Below are positions 1 through 7,932 of a stretch of 14,501 bases of DNA, piece by piece (position 1 is the first letter of the stretch; each line of letters begins with the position of its first letter). Under the pieces are notes generated by a model. The model ran no database searches. It was not told where the DNA came from and saw only the letters and a program-made list of their open reading frames with translations. Source of the stretch: Phycisphaerae bacterium (GTDB lineage: Bacteria > Planctomycetota > Phycisphaerae > Phycisphaerales > SM1A02); the NCBI GenBank assembly GCA_018663565.1, contig JABJQE010000196.1, positions 1 through 14,501 of the forward strand, in the 5' to 3' direction. A program made the position numbers and the translations under genes.

Positions 1-1
1 A

Positions 2-946
2 AAGACCACTGACTACGCCGGCGACATCATGACCGAAGTCCGCCGGTTCGCTGCGTTTGCAATACAAGCCGCAGACACGCGCGAGTTTGATGTCATCCAT
101 GCCCACGACTGGATGACCTACCCAGCCGGCCTTGCAGTCGCCCGCCGAACCGGCAAGCCACTCGTTGTCCATGTGCACTCGACTGAGTTTGATCGCAGTG
201 GCGAGCAAGTCAACCAGCGGGTCTACGATATTGAGCGGCGCGGCATGCACGGAGCCATGCGTGTCATCACGGTGTCACGACTCACGAGAAATATTGTGGT
301 CCGTCGGTATGGCGTCAACCCTGACAAAGTCACGGTGGTCTACAACGGTGTTGCCATCGACCCAATTGAGAGCGGCATTCGCCCAATTGGACGCCGCGAA
401 AAGATCGTCTTGTACTTCGGTCGCATTACCCGACAGAAGGGGCCCGAGTATTTCATTCGAGCTGCGGCACGAGTACTCGAAGTCGAGCCGAATGTGCGGT
501 TCATCGTGGCGGGATCGGGCGACCTCTATCAACGCTGCATTGAACTCGCCGCTGAACTTGGCATCGGGCAGCACTTCTTGTTCACCGGATTCCTGCGTGG
601 CGCGGACATCGACAAGATCTTTGCCATGGCTGATCTGTTTGTCATGCCATCCGTTTCGGAACCATTTGGGATCGCCCCACTTGAGGCAATGGGGCACGAC
701 GTACCGGTGCTGATCTCCAAATCGTCTGGCGCGAGCGAAGTCATAACGCACGCGCTCAAGGTCGATTTCTGGGATACCGAAGGCATGGCCGATAAAATTG
801 TGGCCGTCCTCAGGCACGCCCCCCTTGGGCAAACCCTCAGGCGTCACGGCGTAATCGATATTCGCCGACTAACCTGGGACGATGCGGCGGGCCGGTGCGA
901 ACGCGTCTACGAAGACGTCGTGGCCTCAATGCACCCGGCTCACTGA
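2..946 (+). CDS. GT4-family glycosyltransferase, 5' end outside the window
   Basis: The frame is open from base 2, and codons before the ATG at 29 (reading K-T-T-D-Y-A-G-D-I) look like real protein, so the gene starts outside the window. About 314 residues are visible. The fold is the two-domain GT-B of retaining nucleotide-sugar transferases. Counting from the ATG at 29: VIHAHDW (22-28) and VVHVHSTEFDR (46-56) belong to the N-terminal domain and resemble glycogen/starch synthase-like GT4 enzymes. Also visible are VYNGV (104-108), LYFGRITRQKGP (128-139) opening the donor-binding domain, and SEPFGIAPLEA (210-220), the EX7E motif with Glu211 and Glu219 that contacts the sugar nucleotide. The protein is probably cytoplasmic. 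The acceptor and donor cannot be read from the sequence; a glycogen/glucan or cell-surface polysaccharide role are both possible. putA follows 35 bp downstream. Confidence 0.9.
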   Translation, partial: KTTDYAGDIMTEVRRFAAFAIQAADTREFDVIHAHDWMTYPAGLAVARRTGKPLVVHVHSTEFDRSGEQVNQRVYDIERRGMHGAMRVITVSRLTRNIVVRRYGVNPDKVTVVYNGVAIDPIESGIRPIGRREKIVLYFGRITRQKGPEYFIRAAARVLEVEPNVRFIVAGSGDLYQRCIELAAELGIGQHFLFTGFLRGADIDKIFAMADLFVMPSVSEPFGIAPLEAMGHDVPVLISKSSGASEVITHALKVDFWDTEGMADKIVAVLRHAPLGQTLRRHGVIDIRRLTWDDAAGRCERVYEDVVASMHPAH

Positions 947-967
947 GTTTCCATCCGCAGAGAACTC

Positions 968-973
968 TATACT
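968..973 (+). promoter_or_regulatory. Candidate -10 box of putA
   Basis: TATACT matches the bacterial -10 consensus at 5 of 6 positions and lies 8 nt before the putA ATG at 982. A start site 6-7 nt after it would fall on or next to the ATG, predicting a leaderless or near-leaderless mRNA. No Shine-Dalgarno precedes the ATG, which agrees. No good -35 hexamer is visible, so the call rests on the -10 match and its position. Confidence 0.4.
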
Positions 974-981
974 TCCGCCCT

Positions 982-3900
982 ATGTCCCTCTTCAATCGAC
1001 GATCCAAATCTGCTCAGCCTGTCGTCAGTGCTCCGCTGACTACGCCGGCCACGAGCCCCTTCTCGCCTGAAGTGGAACGCGAGACGCTTCGCATCGGAAC
1101 CGAACTCATCAACGAAGCCGACCGGCACGCAAAGGGCTTACTCTCAGCGGCGTTCTGGTCAGACAAGTTGATGGATTGGGCCATGAAGGACGAAGCCTTC
1201 AAAGTGCAGCTCTTCCGCTTCGTTGATTGCTTCCCATCGCTCAGCACCAAAGAAGATGTCCACAACCATCTCATGGACTACCTCACGCAGCCGGGCGTCA
1301 CCTTGCCACCCGGCATGGGCCTTGGCCTCAAAGCCGGCGGCATGGCCAAGGGCATGATGACCAAGACCGTCGCAGGTCGCATCGAAGGAATGGCCAAGCG
1401 ATTCATCGCGGGCACCGATGCTGCGACAGCGTTGCCGATGTTGCGATCACTCTGGAACGATGGCATGGCCTTTTCGGTCGACTTGCTTGGCGAAGCGTGC
1501 GTGAGTGATGGCGAAGCAGCCGAGTACCAACGACGCTATCTAGATCTTGTCGAGAATCTTCCTGATTCAGTTGCAGCGTGGCCTGAGAATTCAGTTCTCG
1601 AGCATGATCATCTCGGTCCAATTCCTCGGGCCAATGTGTCGATCAAAATCAGTTCGCTCTTTGCGAGAACTGACCCAATTGACCACGCCGGGTCACTTGA
1701 TGGCCTCGTCGAGGCGCTGCGTCCAATTCTTGAACGCGCCGCCGAGCGGAATGTGCTCGTCAACTTTGACATGGAGCACTACGGGCTCAAGGATCTCACG
1801 CTTGACCTCTTCGAGCGGTGCTGTGAGACCATAGACTTCACTGCCGGACTTGCCATGCAGGCTTATGTCCGCAGCGGCGATGCCGATGCTGCCCGCATCA
1901 TCCGGTGGTCGCAGAGAACGGGCCGGCAGGTCACGGTTCGATTGGTCAAGGGCGCCTACTGGGACGCTGAAACAATTGAAGCCGAAATGCATGGATGGCC
2001 CGTTCCGGTGTGGTCTCGCAAACGCGACACCGATGCGTGCTTTGAGCGAATGACCTCAGCCTTCATTGATGCCATTCCCACAAGCACTGATCAGGGCGGC
2101 GTCAAACTTGCCCTCGGATCACACAACCTCCGTTCAATTGCAGTTGCCCTAGCGTTGCTTGAACAACGCGGGCTTCCACAAGAAGCCATTGAACTTCAAA
2201 TGCTGCACGGCATGGCCGATCAACTCAAAGCGGTTGCGGTGCAGCGTGGCATGCGATTGCGTGAGTACGTGCCCGTGGGCGAAATGATTCCCGGCATGGC
2301 CTACCTCGTTCGACGCCTCCTCGAGAACACATCGAATGAATCGTGGCTTCGCGGGAGTTCGGCAGGCTCCATATCCCCAGCCGACCAACTTGCTGCCCCA
2401 CACGGAGAAGACCCCGCGACTGACCCAGGAATTGCACGCATTTCCGAAGCACCAGAGCGACATGCAATGACGCCGGGCATCGCCGGTCTTGCAGATGAGC
2501 GCCCATTCTTCACCGAACCTTTCCGCGATTTTGCACAAGCCGATCAACGCGAGGCATTTGGCCAAGCCGTCGCCGCCGCTCAAGTGCCCGCTGTCTCGAT
2601 TGATGCCACAAGTGAGGATGCAAATGCGGCCCTCGCCGCGGCCACAGCGGCATTCCCTGCATGGAGAGACACGCCAGTCAAAGAACGCGCTGCGATGTTG
2701 TGCGCCTGCGCCGACCTGATGCGGTCTCGTCGAGACATGCTCTCAGGAGTCATCATTCGCGAATCAGGTAAGACCTGGCGTGAGGCCGACGGGGATGTAT
2801 GCGAAGCAATTGACTTTCTTGAATATTACGCCCGGCAGGCCATCGGCCTATTCGAGCCACGGCGAATTGGCCAGTTCATCGGTGAACTCGACACCGAGTT
2901 CCAAGAGCCTCGCGGCGTGGCAGTCATCATCAGCCCTTGGAACTTCCCACTTGCAATCTGCTGCGGCATGAGTGTCGCGGCCCTGGTGACGGGCAATACC
3001 ACCATCATCAAGCCCGCTGAACAAACTCCCGGCATTGCCAAAATGCTCGTGGACATGCTCCACGAATCTGGCGTGCCCCGCGATGTTGTGCAGTTTGTAC
3101 CGGGCAAAGGTGAAACCGTCGGGGCTCAGCTTGTCCGCGATGCCCGCACGTCACTCGTTGCCTTCACGGGGTCCAAGGCCGTTGGCCTCGACATTGTGCA
3201 GGCCTGCGGCGCTGTAGGAGATGAACAGGGATGGGTCAAACGCGTTATCTGCGAAATGGGCGGTAAGAACGCGATCATCGTGGACACATCCGCTGATCTT
3301 GATGAAGCCGTCCTTGGCGTTCGGGACAGCGCCTTCAACTTTCAAGGCCAGAAATGCTCAGCATGCAGCCGAGTCATTGTGGTTGGTTCGGCCTACCAAG
3401 AGTTCGTGAATCGGCTCATTCCATCGGTTGAGACATTGGCCGTTGGCGACCCACTGCACCCGGGAACCGATATCGGTCCAGTCATCGACGAAGAGGCAGC
3501 CGCGAAGATTCGCTCGTACATCGAGCTCGGCGCACAAGAAGGAACACTTGCTGCACATGTGGCGGTTCCCGATGGGCTTGAGTTGACAGTTGGCAAGCCC
3601 TTTGTCGGACCCGCTGTGTTCACTGGCATCACGCAAGAGAGCAGACTGGCCCGCGAAGAGATCTTTGGCCCAGTACTTGCGGTACTCAAGGCAGACACGT
3701 TTGAGCAAGCGATCCAAATGGCCAATGACTCGGAGTACAAGTTGACGGGCGCGGTGTATAGCCGGAAACCAAGCAACCTCGATCTTGCTCGCGAACGATT
3801 CCGTGTCGGCAATCTCTACCTCAACCGCAGCAGCACCGGAGCGCTCGTCGGCCGCCAACCCTTTGGTGGATTCGGCATGTCCGGCATCGGCGCCAAGTCT

Positions 3901-3987
3901 GGCGGTGTTGATTATCTGGCTCAGTTCACCGTGCCGCGAGTGGTATGCGAGAACACGATGCGTCGCGGCTTCGCGCCAGGCCTCTAG
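982..3987 (+). CDS. putA: Bifunctional proline dehydrogenase / glutamate-semialdehyde dehydrogenase
   Basis: The enzyme oxidises proline to glutamate. An FAD-dependent proline dehydrogenase makes pyrroline-5-carboxylate, and an NAD-dependent aldehyde dehydrogenase finishes the reaction. Numbered from the ATG at 982 (1001 aa), the proline dehydrogenase barrel shows NVSIKISSL (218-226), VRLVKGAYWD (319-328) and the substrate-binding helix with YLVRRLLEN (441-449). The dehydrogenase shows PWNFP (652-656), FTGS (728-731), the base Glu758 in CEMGGKN, the catalytic Cys792 in FQGQKCSACSR, and EEIFGPVL (892-899). There is no N-terminal DNA-binding segment, so it is the short non-regulatory PutA form. 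I chose ATG 982 over an in-frame ATG at 895 because the latter overlaps the previous gene by 52 bp and adds 29 Arg-rich residues that look non-native. It probably associates peripherally with the membrane to pass electrons to quinone, as known for PutA. Confidence 0.95.
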   Translation: MSLFNRRSKSAQPVVSAPLTTPATSPFSPEVERETLRIGTELINEADRHAKGLLSAAFWSDKLMDWAMKDEAFKVQLFRFVDCFPSLSTKEDVHNHLMDYLTQPGVTLPPGMGLGLKAGGMAKGMMTKTVAGRIEGMAKRFIAGTDAATALPMLRSLWNDGMAFSVDLLGEACVSDGEAAEYQRRYLDLVENLPDSVAAWPENSVLEHDHLGPIPRANVSIKISSLFARTDPIDHAGSLDGLVEALRPILERAAERNVLVNFDMEHYGLKDLTLDLFERCCETIDFTAGLAMQAYVRSGDADAARIIRWSQRTGRQVTVRLVKGAYWDAETIEAEMHGWPVPVWSRKRDTDACFERMTSAFIDAIPTSTDQGGVKLALGSHNLRSIAVALALLEQRGLPQEAIELQMLHGMADQLKAVAVQRGMRLREYVPVGEMIPGMAYLVRRLLENTSNESWLRGSSAGSISPADQLAAPHGEDPATDPGIARISEAPERHAMTPGIAGLADERPFFTEPFRDFAQADQREAFGQAVAAAQVPAVSIDATSEDANAALAAATAAFPAWRDTPVKERAAMLCACADLMRSRRDMLSGVIIRESGKTWREADGDVCEAIDFLEYYARQAIGLFEPRRIGQFIGELDTEFQEPRGVAVIISPWNFPLAICCGMSVAALVTGNTTIIKPAEQTPGIAKMLVDMLHESGVPRDVVQFVPGKGETVGAQLVRDARTSLVAFTGSKAVGLDIVQACGAVGDEQGWVKRVICEMGGKNAIIVDTSADLDEAVLGVRDSAFNFQGQKCSACSRVIVVGSAYQEFVNRLIPSVETLAVGDPLHPGTDIGPVIDEEAAAKIRSYIELGAQEGTLAAHVAVPDGLELTVGKPFVGPAVFTGITQESRLAREEIFGPVLAVLKADTFEQAIQMANDSEYKLTGAVYSRKPSNLDLARERFRVGNLYLNRSSTGALVGRQPFGGFGMSGIGAKSGGVDYLAQFTVPRVVCENTMRRGFAPGL

Positions 3988-4021
3988 CGCGGCTTCACCG
4001 CTGAGGGAGCAGAAACTCGGG

Positions 4022-4043
4022 AGGCGATGAATCGATTTCGCCT
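4022..4043. terminator. Weak hairpin between the convergent putA and comM genes
   Basis: AGGCGA (4022-4027) and TCGCCT (4038-4043) are perfect inverted arms around a 10-nt loop. They sit in the 86-bp gap between the stop codons of putA (3987) and the minus-strand comM gene (4074). The loop itself contains the palindrome AATCGATT. No T-run follows on either strand, so it is at most a weak or bidirectional terminator. Confidence 0.3.
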
Positions 4044-4073
4044 GATCTCCTGTTCTCGCACCGAAGCCGAGCC

Positions 4074-5576
4074 CTACAACTCACGGTCGAGCCAGCGGTA
4101 CTGCACGGCTTCGGCGATATGGGCGACGTCGAGACCTTCGGCCTCGTCGAGATCGGCGAGTGTTCGGGCAACTCGGCGGATTCGGTCCCAGGCACGAGCA
4201 CTGAGTCCGAGTTCTTCAACGGCCCTTCGCAACATTTGCTTGGCCGCCGTCGACATCGCCGCCCATTCATCAAGCTCACGCGGTCCAAGCCGCCCATTGA
4301 GCACATCCCCTTGCCGAAGCTGTTGCACCCGCCAGGCAGCAGCCACCTGTTTGGCCACCTCACTGCTACTTTCGCCATGACGCTCGCCGTCAAGATCTCG
4401 CACCGGGATGGCTGGCACTTCGACATGAAGATCTATGCGATCAAGTAATGGCCCAGACAGCCGCTGCAGCGACCCGTCTCGACCGGGGCGTCCGTGCCCG
4501 CGGCGAGTGGGGTTCATGGCAGCAACAAGTAGCACCCGCGCAGGGAAGCACACTCGGCCACCGACTCTGGCAATAACCACTTCATCTCGCTCGAGCGGCT
4601 CACGAAGCGCTTCAAGCGCAGCCCGTGGAAACTCTGGCAGCTCATCCAAGAACAACACACCGTGGTGAGCAAGCGTGACCTCGCCGGGCCGCGGCCGCGC
4701 TCCGCCCCCAACGATGGCTGCAGCCGACGCCGTGTGATGCGGACTTCGAAATGGTCGGCGAGCAGGCACAGCGCCGCCCGGGCTGACCGAGGCAATCCGA
4801 GCCATTTCGAGTCGCTCCTTCGGACGTGGTGGCGGCAGAATGCTAGGCAAGCACCTCGCAAGCGTGGTCTTCCCCGTACCAGGTGGACCAATCATGATCA
4901 TATTGTGCCAACCAGCGGCCGCAACAGTAAGCGCGCGGCGCGGAAGCGCCTGCCCGCGAATATCTGAAAGATCAACACCATGCGAACTGGTATCCACCGG
5001 GAGAGGCTGCGCGACGGGCAATGATTCCTTCCCCATCAGAAAGTTCACGACTTCCCGCAGCGTCTCAGCGGGACGTACACGTACACCTCGCACCATGGCC
5101 GCCGCTTCGGCGCTCGCCGCTGGCAAGATCACATTGGCCACGCCGGTGCGACTGGCGAGATCTGCCATGGCAACTCCACCGGCGATCGGCTGAAGCTGGC
5201 CATCCAACCTCATCTCGCCAGCAATCAAACAGTCTGCAGCACGCTGCCCAGCATCGCTTCCGAGCATTCTGGACGCAAGGAGTACCGCAATTGCAATGGG
5301 CAGGTCATACAACGGACCCTCCTTCCGAAGCGAAGCAGGTGTCAGGTTGATGGTCACACGGCCCTCCGGGTAGGGGAACCCCCCAGCCGCCATGGTCCCC
5401 TGTACCCGCTCAACGGCTTCCCGCACCGAGGTATCAGGCAAGCCAACAATCGTGGTCCGCGCAGTCTTGCCCCGCACAATGGCCACTTCAGCGCGGCATG
5501 CCTTCGCTTCGACGCCATCGAGTACAAATGTTTGAATTGATCCGCTGATAGGGCACCTCCTGGCGCCCACATTCAC
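4074..5576 (-). CDS. comM: YifB/ComM-family AAA+ ATPase (Mg-chelatase-like)
   Basis: ComM is a hexameric helicase promoting branch migration when incoming DNA is integrated during natural transformation; YifB homologues are also widespread in species not known to be competent. With 500 codons from the GTG at 5576, the order is: the N-terminal ChlI-like domain (TTIVGLPDTSVREAVERV 41-58; NLTPASLRKEG 78-88), Walker A IGPPGTGKTT (229-238), RRPFRSPHHT (273-282), Walker B VLFLDELPEF (307-316), RLSGPLLDRIDLHVEVP (372-388) and the C-terminal domain ending QYRWLDREL. The GTG overlaps the antiporter stop as GTGA but has no Shine-Dalgarno. A perfect AGGAGG lies nine codons in, just before an ATC that aligns from memory with the usual family Met, so the true start may be 5549. 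The family cluster of cysteines after AAMNP is absent (TRRGHGRPGRD instead). It is the last gene of the five-gene minus-strand block. Confidence 0.93.
   Translation of the reverse strand: MNVGARRCPISGSIQTFVLDGVEAKACRAEVAIVRGKTARTTIVGLPDTSVREAVERVQGTMAAGGFPYPEGRVTINLTPASLRKEGPLYDLPIAIAVLLASRMLGSDAGQRAADCLIAGEMRLDGQLQPIAGGVAMADLASRTGVANVILPAASAEAAAMVRGVRVRPAETLREVVNFLMGKESLPVAQPLPVDTSSHGVDLSDIRGQALPRRALTVAAAGWHNMIMIGPPGTGKTTLARCLPSILPPPRPKERLEMARIASVSPGGAVPARRPFRSPHHTASAAAIVGGGARPRPGEVTLAHHGVLFLDELPEFPRAALEALREPLERDEVVIARVGGRVCFPARVLLVAAMNPTRRGHGRPGRDGSLQRLSGPLLDRIDLHVEVPAIPVRDLDGERHGESSSEVAKQVAAAWRVQQLRQGDVLNGRLGPRELDEWAAMSTAAKQMLRRAVEELGLSARAWDRIRRVARTLADLDEAEGLDVAHIAEAVQYRWLDREL
5556..5561 (-). 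promoter_or_regulatory. Strong Shine-Dalgarno inside the 5' end of comM
   Basis: On the minus strand the sequence reads AGGAGG, followed by 6 nt and then ATC (5549-5547). No ATG, GTG or TTG lies at a normal distance downstream in the comM frame. The site either drives initiation at a non-standard ATC codon or is an accidental Arg-Arg coding match. Confidence 0.45.
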
Positions 5577-7198
5577 ACGGGCGGCTGATCCAAGCGCTCG
5601 GCGACTGCCCGTCCAAGCACCAAGCCAACGGCGTCCTCTTCAAGCACCACGTCGGTGGCGCCCGCGGAACGCAGACTCGCTTCGGCTCGGTTGTAACTGC
5701 ATCTCGCGATGATCGGGACAGAGGCTGCCAAAACTCGTACCTGCTGACAAACCGCAGCTGCTGCCTTCGGGTCTGGAAGGCTCAGCAGCACAAGTCTCGC
5801 ATTGGCCACACCAGCTGCTGCGAGCAGTTCAACACGGCGGGCGTCGCCGACGATGCCCTCGTCACCAAGATCACGCTGTCGCTGCACGGCGCGGTGATTG
5901 AAATCGATGACCGTAATGGGCACACCGGCGTTTCGAATGGACTCCAACGCCGCCCCTGATGAGGGGCCAATTCCGATGACAATCACACGGCCGCGACCGC
6001 AACTGGCTTCGCCGCTGCTCCCCCCCCCAAGCCATCCGGCTAACCGAGGCGCGATGGCAATCATCATGGGAACAAGCAGCAGCGTCACAACTGATGCTGC
6101 GACGAGCAAGTTGAGGGTCTCTTCATCAAGCAATCCCTCAGCACCAGCCACGCCGCCAACCACAAAGGAGAACTCGCCAATCTGGGCCACACATATCCCG
6201 GCCGCCAAGGCCGTTCCCGTCGCCACACCTGCAACCCGCGCCGCAAAGCCACTCAAGAGTGCCTTGCCAACGACAATGACGCAGGCCAGCATGATGACCG
6301 TCACGATGTGGTCATCGGTAAAGATCCACGACAGGTCCGCAAGTGTGCCAATACTCGCAAAGAAGATGGTCAAGAAGATGGCCTTGAGCCCGGTAACATC
6401 GGATCGAATCTGGCGAGCAAATGGGGAGTTGGCGAGCGCAAGCCCAGCGATAAACGCGCCAACTGCTGCTGACAACCCAAGCTCGTGCGAGAGCCACGCA
6501 GCAAGCACCGCGGTCACGACCGCGAGCACAATGGGAAGTTCACGATTACCACTCAGGTGACTACTGTGCAAAAGCCGCGGAATGAGCAGCACGGCCACGA
6601 GGCCGATGATCAGCACCGCCCCCACCATTCGTGCTCCGGCAAATCCAATCTCAGCAGCGACTTCTTGAATCTCGATCGGCCCGCCGAGAATCGTGAGGCC
6701 AATGACCAGGGGCACGATGGCTAGATCCTGCACGAGCAACATCGCAACGGCCATTCGGCCATGTTGTGATTCCAACTGGCCCGAATCAAAGAGGGTCCGC
6801 GCGACTGCCGCTGTACTACTCAAGGCCACCATGGAACCAATCGCAATCGACCCACCAATGCCCCATCCAAAAAGCCAAGCGGCCAATGCTCCGCCAACGA
6901 GCGTAACGACAACCTGCAACACCCCAACCGCGGCACCTTGCAGACCAAACGCCACGAGTTTCTCTCGCGTAATTTCGAGACCAATCGTGAACAGCAACAG
7001 TGCGACACCAAATTCAGCAACGTATTGCACCTCAAGATGGTCATTATGCACCCACCCAAGCAAGCCTGGCCCAACTAACATGCCGCCCACAATGGCGCCG
7101 ACAATGCTGCTCAAACGAAGCCGCTCGGCAACAACGCCAAGCAATGATGCTACGGACAGCAGCACCACGAGATCAGTTATGACATCCCAGCCGTTCAT
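5573..7198 (-). CDS. CPA2-family (Kef-type) cation:proton antiporter with RCK/TrkA-N domain
   Basis: This is an inner-membrane monovalent cation/proton exchanger, probably for potassium or sodium efflux. Of its 541 aa, residues 5-390 are highly hydrophobic and fit the 12-13-helix Na/H-exchanger fold. Typical motifs are GAIVGGMLVGPGLLG (34-48), LLLFTIGLE (67-75), VALSSTAAV (124-132), VQDLAIVPL (156-164) and AQIGEFSFV (338-346). A glycine/serine linker (about 391-402) leads to a cytosolic Rossmann RCK domain (404-520) with VIVIGIG, a VIDFN strand end (430-434) and GDARRVELL (451-459). The nucleotide loop is G-x-G-x-x-x-G (409-415) rather than the usual G-x-G-x-x-G, and the linker is encoded by a G9 run. 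There is no KefC-type glutathione site I can identify, so I give no Kef symbol. The ATG overlaps the plsC stop by 4 bp (ATGA); a weak AGG lies 7 nt upstream. Confidence 0.9.
   Translation of the reverse strand: MNGWDVITDLVVLLSVASLLGVVAERLRLSSIVGAIVGGMLVGPGLLGWVHNDHLEVQYVAEFGVALLLFTIGLEITREKLVAFGLQGAAVGVLQVVVTLVGGALAAWLFGWGIGGSIAIGSMVALSSTAAVARTLFDSGQLESQHGRMAVAMLLVQDLAIVPLVIGLTILGGPIEIQEVAAEIGFAGARMVGAVLIIGLVAVLLIPRLLHSSHLSGNRELPIVLAVVTAVLAAWLSHELGLSAAVGAFIAGLALANSPFARQIRSDVTGLKAIFLTIFFASIGTLADLSWIFTDDHIVTVIMLACVIVVGKALLSGFAARVAGVATGTALAAGICVAQIGEFSFVVGGVAGAEGLLDEETLNLLVAASVVTLLLVPMMIAIAPRLAGWLGGGSSGEASCGRGRVIVIGIGPSSGAALESIRNAGVPITVIDFNHRAVQRQRDLGDEGIVGDARRVELLAAAGVANARLVLLSLPDPKAAAAVCQQVRVLAASVPIIARCSYNRAEASLRSAGATDVVLEEDAVGLVLGRAVAERLDQPPV
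6020..6028 (-). repeat. Nine-base G homopolymer in the antiporter linker
   Basis: The plus strand has nine consecutive C (G9 in the coding strand). It encodes Gly391-Gly393 at the junction of membrane and RCK domains and is the longest single-base run I noticed in the window. Loss of one G would give a TGA at 5985-5983, just before the Rossmann domain. Confidence 0.85.
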
Positions 7199-7932
7199 GC
7201 GTTTGCCTTATCAACAGGGCCAAGCAGCGGCCACTTTCCCTTGGATCGCCGGCGCATTTCGATACGCGCTTCGGCGCGAAGCGCATCAACCTTGGCGTGC
7301 AAGAATGGCAAAGCCTTGTCGACCCCCATCTCCAACAGTGTTTCACACGGAATCGGCTCACCAATATTCACCATGATGCGGCCACGCCATCGTGGTTTGG
7401 AGTCCCGCGGCCAGGCGTCGCCCGTGCCCTCAACCGCAACAGGCAAAACGGGAGCCTTCCCTCGCTTGATCAAGAGCCATACACCACGCTCAAACGGACG
7501 CATGCGTCCATCTTCGCTTCGGGTCCCCTCTGGAAACAATGTCGCCACACGGCCGTGTTGCAGTTCATTCAAAGCTGCTCGCATGGCCGCCGGATCTGCC
7601 GCGCCCCGCTCAAGAAAGATGACACGAATGCCGACCCGAAGAATCCAGGGAATGGGCCACGGCGAATCGGTTTCCAAACTGCGCCGGGCCATCGCTCGGG
7701 GGGCACGATCACGGATCGCGATACCAAGCATCATTGGGTCGAGATGGGATTGATGATTTGATATCACAATGGCAGCGCCGGTTCGCGGGATACTGCGGCG
7801 TCCACGAATCCGAAAACGCCATATCAGCCAAAACAATGCCCCAACGCTGACAGGTACAAGCGTGTACCACAACAGCAATCCGCCCGGCGAGCGATCAGGG
7901 TTACGACGACGAAACTGAAGAAAGCTCAGCAC
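7195..7932 (-). CDS. plsC: 1-acyl-sn-glycerol-3-phosphate acyltransferase (PlsC-like)
   Basis: The enzyme transfers a fatty acyl chain to lysophosphatidic acid to make phosphatidic acid, the precursor of membrane phospholipids, at the inner face of the cytoplasmic membrane. Of 245 aa, residues 19-40 form an N-terminal hydrophobic anchor (LLLWYTLVPVSVGALFWLIW). The catalytic HX4D motif is His60-Asp65 in SNHQSHLD, and the glycerol-phosphate site is FPEGTR (133-138). VLPVAVEGT (162-170) is the usual block III/IV region. The start is GTG at 7932, overlapping the cmk stop by 7 bp, with no clear Shine-Dalgarno, so coupling to cmk is likely. The neighbouring cmk-plsC order is also found in Firmicutes, which supports the call. 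A lyso-ornithine-lipid acyltransferase of the same fold cannot be excluded. Confidence 0.9.
   Translation of the reverse strand: MLSFLQFRRRNPDRSPGGLLLWYTLVPVSVGALFWLIWRFRIRGRRSIPRTGAAIVISNHQSHLDPMMLGIAIRDRAPRAMARRSLETDSPWPIPWILRVGIRVIFLERGAADPAAMRAALNELQHGRVATLFPEGTRSEDGRMRPFERGVWLLIKRGKAPVLPVAVEGTGDAWPRDSKPRWRGRIMVNIGEPIPCETLLEMGVDKALPFLHAKVDALRAEARIEMRRRSKGKWPLLGPVDKANA

Noticed and set aside
361..390. Repeated CCCAATTG in the glycosyltransferase gene
   Set aside because: Both copies code similar Pro-Ile residues (D-P-I-E and R-P-I-G), and the spacing is not part of a larger array.
895..981. Upstream in-frame extension of putA (29 residues, starting at ATG 895)
   Set aside because: It overlaps the glycosyltransferase gene by 52 bp, is Arg-rich in a way unlike PutA N-termini, and contains the candidate -10 box; ATG 982 gives a normal length.
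2149..2583. 144-codon minus-strand frame inside putA
   Set aside because: It is antisense to the conserved substrate-binding part and linker of PutA, and has no ribosome site or motif.
5898..6560. 220-codon open frame on the plus strand inside the antiporter gene
   Set aside because: It is antisense to a confident coding region, has a low-complexity Ala/Thr/Pro/Ser composition, and shows no motif; the membrane gene on the other strand explains the open frame.
6693..7376. 227-codon plus-strand frame across the antiporter-plsC junction
   Set aside because: It spans two well-supported minus-strand genes and has biased Thr/Pro/Ala/Ser content without recognisable domains.
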